Positions 22,992 to 33,180 of a stretch of 64,000 bases of DNA are shown here, one piece after another. Below the pieces are notes generated by a model. That model was not told the origin of the DNA. It made no database searches and saw only the letters and a list, made by a program, of their open reading frames with translations. How positions within the stretch are numbered: the stretch's first letter is position 1; every line of letters begins with the position of its first letter. A program made the position numbers and the translations under genes. Source of the stretch: Symsagittifera roscoffensis (taxonomy: Eukaryota; Xenacoelomorpha; Acoela; Convolutidae); NCBI RefSeq assembly GCF_963678635.1, contig NC_087063.1:50231220-50295219 (forward strand), in the 5' to 3' direction.

Positions 22992-24192
22992 TGTGACATT
23001 CGCCCGGAGAATACATATCGACGGAAGACAAAACTAAGTCTTAAGACGACTGGCTAACGTCTAAACAGAGCTTTGCATGCTTTTCACCGTCTCTACCAAG
23101 CCAGTACTTTTCGGTGGTCTTTCTAACATCGGGTCGACAAAAACGTTACTGCTTTCGGCTTCGGTCAAAACACTCAAATTAACTAGATTACATGCAGAAA
23201 TAGTGAGCTCATGGCTGGGTCTCAGTATCCCCAGACCACGAGGTCACTCCTAAAAACAGTAGCCCTTATGTAAACTTATTATATTACTATTGTTTTTGTT
23301 CAGTAGATAAATATCATCATCTCCATCGAAGATGAATCAACCCTTTCCCCCAACTCCTAGCTTCTCATCCTTATCAAAATGAATCTAGATGNNNNNNNNN
23401 NNNNNNNNNNNNNNTATTCTGATATTTTGAAATTTTAAAAATTCGAAGTATGACGTCATATTTTTGAGAAACGTCAGAAATGGCCATTTTGGCAGAAATT
23501 CGAAGAAAAACACAACAACGATAGTTGCGACGACGACAACAACGAGAAAATTGAGAATCAGAATCGGAGAAAAGCAGCAGTAGCAGAGACCGCTCCGAGT
23601 TGCAACTATTGTGTCGCTGCAATAATTGCAAGGCCGTTGCGAACAACGGTGAAGGGTGGAAAACTAGCCTTCCGGAAGGAGAATAAGAGCCTTATTTCCC
23701 CGGATTCAAGAATCCGGAGGGGTCTCGGGACTGAAACTGATAGTGTTTTATATAAACTTTTAGCTTCCCTGTGATGTCCTGATTTGATTTAATTAACATC
23801 TGAATTCATTCTACTAAGATGAGAAGCTAAGAGTTGGGGGAAAGGGTTGATCCATCTTCGATGGAGATGATGATTTTTATCTACTGAACAAAAACAATAA
23901 TAATTCAATAAGTAGTAGTAGTCTTGTTTTTTTGTGAATGACCTCGTGGTCTGGGGATACTGAGACCCAGCCATGAGCTCACTATTTCTGCATGTAATTA
24001 AGTTAATTTGAGTGTTTTGACCGAAGCCGAAAGCAGTAACGTTTTTGTCGACCCGATGTTAGAAAGACCAACGAAAGTACTGGCTTGGTAGAGACGGTTA
24101 AAAACATGTAATGCTCTGTGTAGACGTTAGCCAGTCGTCTTAGGACTTAGTTTTATTTTCCGTCGATATGTATCTTCCGGGCGAATGTTACA
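22992..24192. mobile_element. Inverted pair of family-B LTR sequences (about 400-bp arms)
   Basis: The left arm begins TGTGACATTCGCCCGG and the right arm ends CCGGGCGAATGTTACA. The arms match in reverse complement for about 400 bp, through ACGACTGGCTAACGTC, GAGCTCATGGCTGGGTCTCA and TTCGATGGAGATGATGA. The middle (about 23390-23790) holds an assembly gap and no coding sequence. The outward ends correspond to the LTR end that faces the PBS in the element at 53.7-60.1 kb. A foldback element is the alternative reading. Confidence 0.75.
23392..23414. other. Assembly gap (23 N)
   Basis: A run of N lies inside the loop side of the inverted LTR pair, where assembly is expected to fail. Sequence between the arms may be missing or wrong. 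Confidence 0.95.
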
Positions 24193-24285
24193 AAAAGCAT
24201 GTAGAGCTCTGTTTAGAAGTTGGCCAGTCGTCTTAGGACCTAGCTTTATTTTCCGTCGATATGTATCTTCCGGGCGAATGTTACA
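24193..24285. repeat. Duplicated outer end of the family-B right arm
   Basis: About 93 bp that repeat the last part of the preceding arm (TTGGCCAGTCGTCTTAGGAC to GGGCGAATGTTACA) in direct orientation, a tandem duplication of the terminus. The next 105 bp to 24390 are unassigned. Confidence 0.7.
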
Positions 24286-24390
24286 TTAGTCGGTTTATTA
24301 GACGGCACGTCCTGAATATAGACCAAGTGGTCACCATGATTGTTATCGTATAGATTCGGAACAAATAAAACATAGTGTAAGCTGGCCTTC

Positions 24391-25609
24391 TGTAACAGTC
24401 GCCTACTTCGGTCACATATGAGGCTTAAGAGGAATAGGCCCTATAACCATTGGTCCAAGTGTCAGGGACACTATCTCTCGTGTTTTTCAACCTCAAAACG
24501 GTCGGAGCCGATTCGGTTCACTTGCGACATGAGACTGAAAACCCGTTACAGCTTAAAGGCCACTACCAAAATACCTCCCACTCTAGAAAATAAGAACGTC
24601 CCCATACTTAGGTCTCAAAATACCCAAAATACACGAACGCCGTTAAAAACAGTGTCGGAACAATCCGCACAGTTACTTTTTATTAGACGGTAGAACTTTG
24701 ATCCATTTCAGATGGATCAACCTAAAACTCTCCTTATCTCACCAGCAAAATCAAGAATTGGAGTAACTAAATCGGTAAGCAACTCGAGAATTAAGTATGA
24801 TAACTTGAGAAGTTCGTTACTAATTAATTTCAATAAGGGAAATAAGTTTTGACTCAAGAAATGAAGTTTTTGTCTGAACCATTGGGACACCCCAGCTGTC
24901 CACCTTTCCACTGAGGGTTCACTCTAGTTCAACTCGATAAATGGACTCTCCTTCTGTAATCACTCCTTCCCCTATTTTAGGATAGGACGGCTCTACTCGC
25001 GTTTATTTTGTATCTGGAAGTTGCGAATAGCAATTTACCGCTGCTTTTTCAAGTACTTTCCCGCGATTGTTAATCGGTTGTTCTCATCTTTTATATCTGA
25101 GATTTTCAGTTTTCGCGAGAAAGTTGAGCATGACAGGCTCAATTCGAGTTTTTGAAAAATTAAATTTCCTCCCAAAATTACGTAGTTCGTATTCCTCAAG
25201 GTCAAACTTCCAATTATGTCCGACTGGCACATACTCCCCGGACTGAAGATCGATGTCCGCATCGCGTGTTGCCGCCTGCCAGTGAGTCCCCAGGATACCG
25301 AGTGTTGCTCAAGATACAGTGCCAGTGGTCATTTACAGAAGTTTGCAGCAGACTTAAGTTTATCTACAACCCAAAATTCACCACTATAAAAAATTGTCAC
25401 ACTATTGCTGAACAGCAATCAACATTTTCATATACCTGCACTTTCAATATCCGCTTTTGAAGCTTGTGATTTAAATTTCTTTTGTCCTATCCGATCAGGA
25501 AATTGTCATGCAACATTTTGATTCATTTAAAAACTATAGCATATTAATAGCAATATTTTGTTTCGTTAAAATTTCTTTTTCGTGACCTCGGATTTCATCC
25601 GACTTCACA
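24391..25609 (-). mobile_element. 3' LTR of element 1 (family A, copy 2)
   Basis: About 1.22 kb. On the minus strand it begins TGTGAAGTCGG next to the PPT and ends CGACTGTTACA, giving TG...CA ends. It aligns with copy 1 at 21706 and with the first 0.6 kb of copy 3 at 45602. The exact U3 boundary is inferred from the PPT position because the 5' LTR is truncated. Confidence 0.8.
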
Positions 25610-25634
25610 CTCGAGCCCCTTGCTTTCCCTCTCA
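25610..25634 (-). other. Polypurine tract of element 1
   Basis: Minus strand reads GAGAGGGAAAGCAAGGGG followed by CTCGAG and the inferred LTR start TGTGAAG. A purine run directly upstream of the 3' LTR is the expected primer site for plus-strand DNA synthesis. Confidence 0.6.
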
Positions 25635-25665
25635 AGACTCAAGAAACCCACCTTGAGCTCCCTGC

Positions 25666-26415
25666 TCACTTCGTATTCCTAGCCTTCGAAGTGCTAGGAC
25701 CCGATGAATTTGACACCGTGATCTGCCTTAGTAGCGCTTCCTCATCATCAGAGCTGATCACGATTTCTTCCCATGCTCTCAATTGTTCGAAGGATCGCAT
25801 CCACTCCTTCTGCTCCTGCCACCTCATTGCCTGATTCGGTAAACCTTTCATTTTCAATTCCCTGTTCAAGCAAAAGGAATTGTGCAGGCTCAAGCTCACG
25901 TTCTTCGCCAAGTCCTCCTCCAGTATCGATTCTCTTGCTTTGGTATTATCTCTAGACACCCTACCGACTCTTTTCCAACCTGTTGTGATCGCATTTCGAT
26001 GGGTCAGCAGAGGTCTCTTGAAGGCTTCCGGACCTATCTCCGCCAGGAACTGTCGATATTCCTTTTGGTATTTCTTCTTGTGATCTTTCGTCGCTATGTA
26101 CAACCAAGACGTCAACGTCGCTCGAAACCACGGAAAGGACCTTATGCGGCTCCATACGTGCCTGACTTCCATTGGTATGGCGAATACCTTGCATACAGTC
26201 TCAAACAACTCAAGTCTCCTGCTGTAATCTATAGCGTGTATCGATTCCGTTGTAGGTGTCTTCGACTCCCTATACTTCGTACTTACTACCAAGATGATCA
26301 CCTTCTGCTGATGATCTGGTAACCCGATTGACCGAATTTGTTCTACATCCCACACTAAACAAAGTTTGAATGCTCCGGGTACCACACTGTCTGTGCCAAG
26401 CAATGACATGGGCAT
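25666..26415 (-). pseudogene. Element 1 accessory region, C-terminal segment (unknown)
   Basis: Last open segment before the PPT, about 250 residues. I do not recognise it. It is mixed alpha/beta in appearance (KVIILVVSTKYRES, then RSFPWFRATLTSWLYIATKD), basic in the middle and ends with an acidic cluster (SSDDEEALLRQ) and a Ser-rich tail. There is no membrane anchor, which argues against an envelope transmembrane subunit here. The counterpart in the 53.7-60.1 kb element is missing. The frame differs from the upstream segment, so at least one indel separates them. Confidence 0.6.
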
Positions 26416-26431
26416 TCCCCATGTGTAATTT

Positions 26432-27013
26432 CTATGCTTCGGAGAGTGCGTTCCCCCGAGGCTTCCAGCAGAGGCTCAGTTCCACCATTTTCTCGTGCAT
26501 CACATCCTCCTCCTCCGGCGCTGGGACACTACCCATCGGCTTCCCGATGGCATTCTGTCTCTCAAAGTCATTCCTGTTTTCGTCTCCTAAGCTCAAGAGT
26601 TCTTCTCCCCAGATTTCACTCAAGTCATGTCTTTGTGCCCTTGGCACCGTTCCCAGGATCTTCCTCAACAGTCTGTGTGAAGGATGCGTCAATCGAGCCA
26701 GCCGTACGCACTTAGGTACCGAGAAGGCCTTATCCACAAGTGTCCTTGGGCTGTATACCTCCACCATTGCCATGTGCAATGAATAATGGCTCCCACATAC
26801 GTTGGCCATTACTGATCCCATCAAGGACTTTGCATTTACAGGCAGGCCATAAACTTCGCTCACTGGAATCCCCATCTCCGCCTCCAGACCAATTTTCCAT
26901 CCTCTGATATAATTCTGTGTGGTTTGCAACGCCCCCAGCCACGACTCCACGCTCAACGCCGTCACCAAACAGCGTTCAGACTCCAGCATCTCCAGTGATT
27001 GCAGACTACGCAT
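26432..27013 (-). pseudogene. Element 1 accessory region, segment before the C-terminus (unknown)
   Basis: About 190 residues continuing the accessory region in another frame. It contains VTALSVESWLGALQTTQN, a VYGLPVNAKSLMGSV stretch and a C-terminal acidic-to-charged segment. No recognisable domain, signal or transmembrane helix is visible. It overlaps the end of the 26962-28398 frame, so the true joining point is an indel between about 26962 and 27013. No homologue was found in the smaller element. Confidence 0.55.
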
Positions 27014-28398
27014 TTAGAGAAGAACCCCAGCGCCGTTGCTAGTGCTGTAGTGTTCGTATAGCAGTCAGCCAATATCTGCACCTCGCTTTTTTCTCTTTCT
27101 GTTATGTCGCCAAACCAAGTGACTAGGTCTTCTCCCTGAAAAGATTGTATTCTGACACATGATCGTCCATCACAGGTGTGCCCTGCGCCTCCGCACGTCA
27201 GGTCAAGACAGCTACCAGGTTCCAACTTCTTTACTGATCCCAGCTTACTCGTTGCTCCGCCCGACTCTTTACTCTGTGGTAGGACCAATTTGTGTATCAC
27301 GTCCAACGTTCCCAGATCCTCATCTTTTGTTAGTCTTAGCCTCACTCGTTCCGTGACTTTTTCAATCAAGCTCGCGTGGGGATGGGGACACCAGGAAGGG
27401 CTCAGCAATTTCCAAACCGTTCCCAAATTCGTAGTCATCATGCCATTTCCATTTCCCATCCTCAATTCTACTCTTTTGCTCGAGCGCGGCACGCTTATCA
27501 CCTTTGGCGTCGCCTCAAGTAACAGGCCCAGGCTCGGTTTCTCCCTTTCCATTGAATCGATTGTACGATTAAGATTATCGAATACGATTATCTTCTCCGT
27601 CCAAAATTTCAAGAGCTCCGCCACCTCATGATTCCTGTAAGCAATTGCGGCTTCTGAATTCAAGAAAGGGTTGTACGCTATTCCCATCACGTCAGACACG
27701 TATTGATACTTTCCCTTTTTTTTGGGTCTCGCGTAACCCTCAGTCAAGGCTAAGTTGCAATGCACATCATGCCCCTCTTCAAATTTCTTGCTGTGGAATC
27801 TTCGTATCTCATTAAAATTTCTATGATTCTCTAGGGATTGCCTCGAGTCATCCTCCTTCTCGATCCCCGTACTCTGGTACACGTTCAGTATGACGGTGGA
27901 GACTCTTCTCTCCATGGTTTTGCTCCCCATGGCCTTCTGATGACACGCTTGGACGGTGCTATTGGTCATTACGGACATTATCCACCTCAAGAAACAAGTG
28001 GCATCTTTTATCCTCGCCAAACTCAGACCGGAGTTGTCTCTCGCGACGTGTTGTACCAGCATCTGATAGACTTCTAGGTTTTTATTGCCCAATTTCAATT
28101 TGTCACATGAAGTCAAGACCTCCAATTCGATTCCCACTAGGCTCCACGCGAAAATCAGTTGTCCCGCGGTTCTGACGAAGGGATTCGCCATCAGAGGCAA
28201 TGCTGATGAAGGTGTTATCATCGCCTCCTCAAAATAATCCCGCAACAGGCTCTGCCAAGTTCGCTTTAGCTGACTTCCCAATTCCAACTTGTTGACTTCA
28301 GCTTTCTGTTGAGTAGCCCAGTTGGGACGCTTGCGGAACATCCCTCGATCAAACTTCTTCAGACAGTCCTCCAATTCCTTCATCGTCTCTAGGGCCAT
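26962..28398 (-). pseudogene. Element 1 accessory region, long conserved segment (478 residues, unknown)
   Basis: The longest intact frame of the accessory region. It is homologous to 53730-55017 of element 2: YVSDVMGIAYNPFLN here against YVSGFVGMAYNPFIN there, with matching upstream helices (ATCFLRWIMSVMTN against ALCFIRFILEQILV) and a matching downstream LGTLDVIHKLV region. After the conserved core lies a Cys-rich cluster (DLTCGGAGHTCDGRSC, about residues 405-420), which could bind zinc or form disulphides and has no visible counterpart in element 2. No known domain is recognised. The structure is predicted mostly helical from the pattern. Conservation between distant copies shows it was a real protein. 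Confidence 0.75.
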
Positions 28399-28455
28399 CC
28401 ACCAAGGTCATACCAAGGTCTTCGTCGCATTCCTCTCAAGAGGGTCATTGGACAC

Positions 28456-28842
28456 TTATTTGCCAATAGCTTGATGTTCGGTCGAGATCCATTCTCTGCC
28501 CACATCCACTTCCCAGGTTTGTCCATTCGACGAATCCTTTTTCGAGCCTGCCTCTTGAGGTTTGAAGTCCTCCTCCGTTACCAGACTTGTCGAGACCTCT
28601 ATCTCTTTCAATATTTCGGCTAGCCTCCTTGGTTCGGAGCTACTCTTGTAGGCTGCCGTCTTCCACCGCGCTAAGATCATGGGGGCAGTCTCCTTCAAGT
28701 TCTTCTCCGAGACAGCATCCACCGACGGGCTGCTCAACTCCTCCATCTCCTGCTTCCTCTTTCGAGACTTCATACCTTTGCTTGGGGGTGTCGTCACTAT
28801 CATCACAGATTCGATCTCTCCGTCCCGGTCCGACCCTTCCAA
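28456..28842 (-). pseudogene. Element 1 accessory region, segment homologous to 55014-55226
   Basis: About 128 residues in a shifted frame. The core APMILARWKTAAYKS aligns with PPILTAGLRPASYKT in element 2 and continues through RLAEILKEIE against LTAATLEIEQ. The N-terminal half is charged and Ser-rich. No domain is recognised. It sits between the preceding and following conserved blocks in the same order as in element 2. Confidence 0.6.
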
Positions 28843-28954
28843 ATCTTGCCTCCCCCTGCTCGGGCCTTAAGGATATTAGTACTCTTAATCATATTACTAG
28901 TCTTAATCTTATCCTCCCCTTCAACTTTAATTATTTTATCATTAAACTTTTTCT

Positions 28955-29566
28955 TCAGAGTAGAGCCGTCTTTACATTCATCATCTTTGGTCTTCTGTGC
29001 GTCTCCCTCAATTTGGCCATCCTGCTGAGCAACTCCTTTCTTGCTTTTTCATCCAGTCCTGTGGCCATCAACACCGGTTCCCCAAACTTGACCACCATGT
29101 TCCACAGTTCTTCCTCGAAGTTATCCAGCGTGGTCTCGCTCTTCGTCTGATGATTAAATTGACTCAAGAAATCCCGCCAAGCCTTCTCATCCAGAGTCGC
29201 CAGAAACATACTCTTGTTCCCCAAAAACGTATTCTTTTGCCTCTCCTCAGCACTCAAGAGTATCATCCTCATGTTGGAAGTCTCACTTGTCAATGGTAGT
29301 TCCAGGTTCTTACGAGGGTATGAGGTCAGAGGTGGTGTGGCAGTGTCCGCCCAATCGTCTCCGCTCAGGTCCTGCAGAAGCTCCTGGGCGGTGAAATCCG
29401 CTTCAGCTGGTTTCGGATCAGGTGTATTCCTCACTTCCATTTCCTCTCCTGTTTCACTGAGAGTTTCGTCCATACTCTCTTCTCCCGACTCGGCTTGCCT
29501 CCTCTCAAGTATCTTCCTAAATCGGTCTTCTACGGGGCCACTTCTCTTATCCCCAGGAGTGCCCAA
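28955..29566 (-). pseudogene. Element 1 accessory region, segment homologous to 55363-55659
   Basis: About 200 residues. The first half is acidic and probably disordered (ESGEESMDETLSETGEEME). The second half is helical, with FEEELWNMVVKFGEP matching FMEEVWTVLQSYGTQ of element 2, followed by an LL/RM helix (ELLSRMAKLRETH against QILDQLDECEARM). A scaffold or assembly role is possible but not shown. The apparent start is a TTG, so the frame simply continues from upstream coding sequence through an indel. Confidence 0.6.
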
Positions 29567-29880
29567 TGACAGGGGTGAGGGTACGCGGAGTCTTGTTTCT
29601 TATATTCCGTCAGAGCCACATATAACGAGCCTGCCGCATCCAGCTCTCTCCCTTCTTGCCTCATTTCCACCTGTTCAAAATCCGTAAGGCGCCCGATACT
29701 TCCTTGTGGCAAACTCCATCTCGTCCTTCAGCGCGATGTGTCCCTCTTCTACGATCATCCTGACATCTCCCATCTCGGTGATTCGTTCTTCAAGCTCGCC
29801 CGGTCAAGCGTTCTCAATACCTACCGCACCTCGAATTTTGGAGGCATTGAGCCTCTCATTTTCTTTGCTTGAGTCGTCCA

Positions 29881-30462
29881 TTAGTTTATCTTGATATCGC
29901 AGGTGTGGAAATATACCGCCGCCGTATATCCAATGAACAAGGGGTCCCAGCCATCGGTGAACTCCACTTGCTGTCTCTCTACCGTAGCTCTCGCGAATAG
30001 GGATGGGACTACCAGGGGGCTATTCATCCCCAGGGTCATTCTCCTGACTGTTGGAAACTCAGGAATGGTTACGGGTAAGATTTCCTTCTCTAGTGTCGCC
30101 TCCAGCTCCTTTTTCACTAACTCGAAGCTCTTTTTCCACGCGGGGATTCTCAGGATCTGTTGTCCGTTAGCCGTCAGGGGATTCAGGTTCCAAAACTTGG
30201 GATACGTCTCAATGGGGCCTTCACGTTTTCCCCCCATCATGCACTGCAGTTGCCCCCGGAAATTAAACAAAACGAACTCGGGATCTTTCACCTTCCCGAA
30301 GAGCACTGTAATACTCATCCGCGCCCTGGCACCTCTTGTTGACACCAGTTCAGCGCCGTCCCATCCAAGACGCTTATTACGCTCACGTGCACTACTGAAT
30401 GGCGGTATGCAGCCACTAGAGGGTCCGGAAAGGCGTATGTCAGCGCTGGTCCGTAAATACAA
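29881..30462 (-). pseudogene. Element 1 accessory region, segment homologous to 56071-56556
   Basis: About 190 residues, partly overlapping the neighbouring frame at 30315-30638. The C-terminal half has VRRMTLGMNSPLVVPSL and DPLFIGYTAAVYF, matching TRRLLLGADSVVHTPML and DPCFVGRKAAVLQ of element 2. The spacing between the two motifs is also similar. I do not know the fold. Conservation of the DP-[LC]-F-[IV]-G box across such diverged copies suggests a structural core. Confidence 0.65.
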
Positions 30463-30638
30463 GTCACGACTTCCTTCAGTCCCCTGATCACTTCCACTGG
30501 GTCACACCTCATTGCCAGGCATAGATCGGTCAGTAGAGGGATACCACCATTCGCCTCCCTCCATTCCTCTCTCGTCTTTGGGTTCTTTTCCTCACCGGTC
30601 ATGTGTCGATTTTGCATCAGAAGAAACTCCACCAGCAA
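30315..30638 (-). pseudogene. Element 1 accessory region, linking segment
   Basis: About 107 residues with TDLCLAMRCDPVEVIRGLKE and YGPALTYAFPDPL. It is moderately hydrophobic but has no clear transmembrane helix. It connects the 30696-30941 block to the 29881-30462 block in the same direction. I see no convincing counterpart in element 2, where this interval is shorter. Confidence 0.5.
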
Positions 30639-30695
30639 CGTCTTCAGTCCCGCCGTGCACTTGTACGAGTAAGTGTCTAGACTCGAGTAGGTCTT

Positions 30696-30941
30696 TCACA
30701 TCGACAGGGGTTCCCCGTATTTCATCAACCGATGAAATGACACCAATTCGCCATGAGTCAGGAGCACCAGTGCCAGATACCCATCAATCCGAAGTGTCTC
30801 CACACCCCGACTGAACATGTACGCTGGACCCATGTTAAACAGGTACCTCGGGTAAACCAGTTCTTGTACAAAGGCCCTGAAAATGGTCTCTTTCGCACAT
30901 AACACTCCAGTCATGTATTTCTTCTCCCAACAAGGACTCAA
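30696..30941 (-). pseudogene. Element 1 accessory region, segment homologous to 56740-57231
   Basis: About 80 residues. TLRIDGYLALVLLTHGEL matches NLRLDGLLTIIAITHGKL in elements 2 and 3, and GPAYMFSRG matches GPAVLLTEG. In element 2 a very hydrophobic stretch (SIVVILGLIVTF) lies just upstream; here it is replaced by a less hydrophobic sequence. The best-conserved short block of the module. Confidence 0.65.
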
Positions 30942-31018
30942 GAATTCCAGGATCTCGTGATCTCTCCTCGTCCTCAGCTCACCTTTTGCATGTTCCCTCC
31001 AGAATCATCCAATGGTGA

Positions 31019-31618
31019 CCTCGTTCGCTGCCGTGACGAACCTAGCCACCGTCATCTCCCTGCTCTCGGCTAGCTCCAATTGTTCCTCGAGAAATTTCCA
31101 GATCTGCTTCATGGGGCACTCTCCCTTGTCTTGTCAGTAGCATTCTTTAGTCTTGGTATTAGAAACGGCCACCTGCCCCTCTCTTGTGTTACTCGATACA
31201 CCATCGACTCCAGTTGTTTTTCAGTCGCAGCCACATTCTTCCTTTCATTACTTGGTCCCTTCGATTTGCTCGTGGAGCTCGTGATGGTCACGTCCATGCC
31301 TCGAAACCATAAGCTGGCTGTCAGGTGACTTATTATCGGGTGCTCATCCCCTATTGTCGGACTGAACTTCAGCTGCCTGGCGAGATTCGAGATCTCAAGT
31401 AAGAGGACCTCATCCAGTACAATGAGTATGTCTGCCAACTCATAAAATCCCCTCAATGCATGGGACACGTTCGCCCACGCCGCCGCCAGTTCTGACTTCC
31501 GTAGTCTCAAGTTCGTAGGTTCCAGCTCTCGTTTGGGAGCTGCTATCAGGATCCGCCATGCGTTCCCTTCGGCTATTAGAATCAAAATAGCATACACAAA
31601 CTGCATAGCAGGGGGCAT
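31019..31618 (-). pseudogene. Element 1 accessory region, segment homologous to 57235-57669
   Basis: Begins with ATG at 31618 (MPPAMQFVYAILILIAEG, a hydrophobic beta or helix) and contains VLDEVLLLEISNLARQL and LWFRGMDV, matching LLDEVLRLELSNLSRPL and LWFRGMEI of element 2. A further block around VAATEKQLESMVYRV matches the region ending at 57423. After a stop near 31109 the similarity appears to run on in another frame to about 31019. This looks like the C-terminal half of the alpha/beta domain that begins in the next entry. Function unknown. Confidence 0.65.
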
Positions 31619-31841
31619 GCTTGCGTATCCGGGGACGTCGTGAATGCCACTTCAACGTCTTGGGTCCAAATCGCAAACTGACGTTTTCCTGTACCTCGTT
31701 CATCGCGGCAAACAACGTCCGGATAGCCTCCCATATTTTCTTTGGCGTGGGCTCATCCCCTTTCAGCTGCTCTAGAAGCCCAGCCGCATGCAGGTGATCG
31801 TTCATTCCTGCGAACAGCAGTAGCTCTGGTTCGCAGGGCAT
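31440..31841 (-). pseudogene. Element 1 accessory region, GxND-containing domain
   Basis: Starts at an ATG (31841). Contains LLFAGMNDHLHAAGLLEQL, matching IVFAGINDQLHSGGLLGRL of element 2. A hydrophobic strand followed by G-x-N-D is the hallmark of block III of SGNH hydrolases, but I cannot find the other blocks clearly, so this is a second SGNH-like or Rossmann-like domain rather than a proven hydrolase. The following helix (IWEAIRTLFAAMNEV) runs to an indel, after which the frame changes to the 31019-31618 segment. Confidence 0.6.
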
Positions 31842-32636
31842 TTATGATTTTATCGCCACCACCAAGGTCAACATCTGGTTCAATTCTGCATTTGGCAGCG
31901 AGTGACGGAGTTGGACCTGGAGGATCTGGAGTGCAGACAGGAGTTGGCCAGAACAACTTCTGGCCAGAACAACTTGGGTTTCTGGCCAGAACAACTTGGG
32001 AGACGTTCCTTCGAAGTCCGATCCCGTCACGATGATCACTCTCGCGGCTGCTGGATCCGCCCTGTCATACACTGCCAGTGTCTTGGCCAATTGAGCATTG
32101 CCACATGGTTTCCCATATCTTGGGTCGTCTGCCAATCTCGCACCCTCGTAAGCGGCGTCTGGCAATTCCATCTCTTTTGGATCCAGTAGCTTGTCCACCA
32201 CCCTCAACTGCGCAGGAGTTGCCAATCTGATTCTAGCGTTGCCTGTTCTGTGCTTAGGGGGCTCCACTATGAGTCCCGGAATCCCCAGCAACTTGAGATG
32301 TCTGTAATTTATCGGTCCCATGACTGATTTCATAGGAATCCCAGTCAGGTCAGACGTCTTCTTCATTCTTGCTCTTGCAAAATGCGTCTCGTGGGCCTTT
32401 AGCCAGTCTACGCACTGGTGCCGACTCAAATCCTCGTGTGACACATGCTTGAGCCCCAGGACTTCTGCCAACTCCTGTCTGCACTCCAGATCCTCCAGGT
32501 CCAACTCCTTTACTTTCTCCAGATATCGCGTCCGGCTTGCCTCCGCTGGCTTCTCCACTCTCTTATTCTCTACCACTACCACTGAGGACACCACTGAACT
32601 CTGGGGCGTTGATGACTCCGCTTCTTCCGCTTCCAT
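31842..32636 (-). pseudogene. Element 1 accessory region, segment upstream of the GxND domain
   Basis: An ATG at 32636 begins MEAEEAESSTPQ. A charged N-terminus is followed by a helical region (LEDLECRQELAEVLGLKHV), a basic linker, and then VIIVTGSDFEGTSPKLFWPE, which matches ILVNASSDFVHTSKSLFWPE of element 2. Immediately after FWPE the DNA encoding it is repeated twice more out of frame (31945-31997), which scrambles the protein from that point to the stop at 31842. Confidence 0.65.
31945..31997. repeat. Out-of-frame triplication inside an accessory coding segment
   Basis: TGGCCAGAACAACTT occurs at 31945, 31961 and 31983. The 16- and 22-nt spacings are not multiples of three. One copy encodes the conserved FWPE motif. 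Confidence 0.85.
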
Positions 32637-32684
32637 TGGCGTGGAACCCGGTAATCTAGTCCGGCTGCTTCTCGAGCTCTCTCT

Positions 32685-33180
32685 TTAGTTGACTCCCGCT
32701 CCCAGGCGACTGGACAGGGGTCTTGTGGCAAGAAAAGGGGGATTTGGGGGTGGGCCGAATGTGAATCGGACCGTCTCAAGCAGGTCTGCCTCCAACTCAT
32801 TTATGTGCCTCTGGAAGACGTCATTCAACAATCTGACGGGTAGGACACTCCTTTGATGTATCTGCCTGATTATCTCGTTCAGGACCCGCACTTTCTCGTT
32901 CATTTCCATCGCGTGTTGGTCAGCCATCATGTTGTAAGGGATGGTGCAAACTGTGAGTATGGCGGGATCCATCTGAATCCGCAACTCCTCCAGGATGCAG
33001 CTCATTTTGTCGTGTAGCCTCATAAATTTCCTTACTTCCCCTCTGGACACGTCATTGGCCCCCATCACTAGAGTCAATGTGTACATCTTAGCCATCCCTA
33101 CCATCTCGAGTGATGCCAACATCTGCGGCGTTGCGAAACTCAAGACTCCAGTACCAGGCTGTCCCCTACAATCAGGTGAA
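32685..33180 (-). pseudogene. Element 1 accessory region, SGNH/GDSL hydrolase-like domain
   Basis: SGNH hydrolases are esterases or lipases of the flavodoxin-like fold; related domains occur in ORF1 of CR1-type retrotransposons. Here block I is VGDSLV with the Ser codon at 33158-33160. A strand leads to VMGANDV (block III G-x-N-D). Then comes TVCTIPYNMMADQHAMEMNE, where the wording after the strand resembles block V although the catalytic Asp-x-x-His spacing is not exact. One frameshift separates block I from the rest. A helical tail (NDVFQRHINELEADL) follows. Element 2 has a matching domain at 58903-59400. Confidence 0.7.

Noticed and set aside
23374-23646. Frame of 90 residues crossing the N gap
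   Set aside because: It spans unknown bases inside an inverted LTR pair and has no conserved partner.
22992-24192. DNA transposon with long terminal inverted repeats
   Set aside because: No transposase frame, and the arms are LTR sequence shared with 51149-52058 and the element 2 LTRs; a foldback origin remains possible but less likely.
26962-28398. Envelope glycoprotein for the accessory region
   Set aside because: No signal peptide, furin-like site or C-terminal membrane anchor is visible in the segments from 34351 to 25666, and the Cys cluster alone is not enough.
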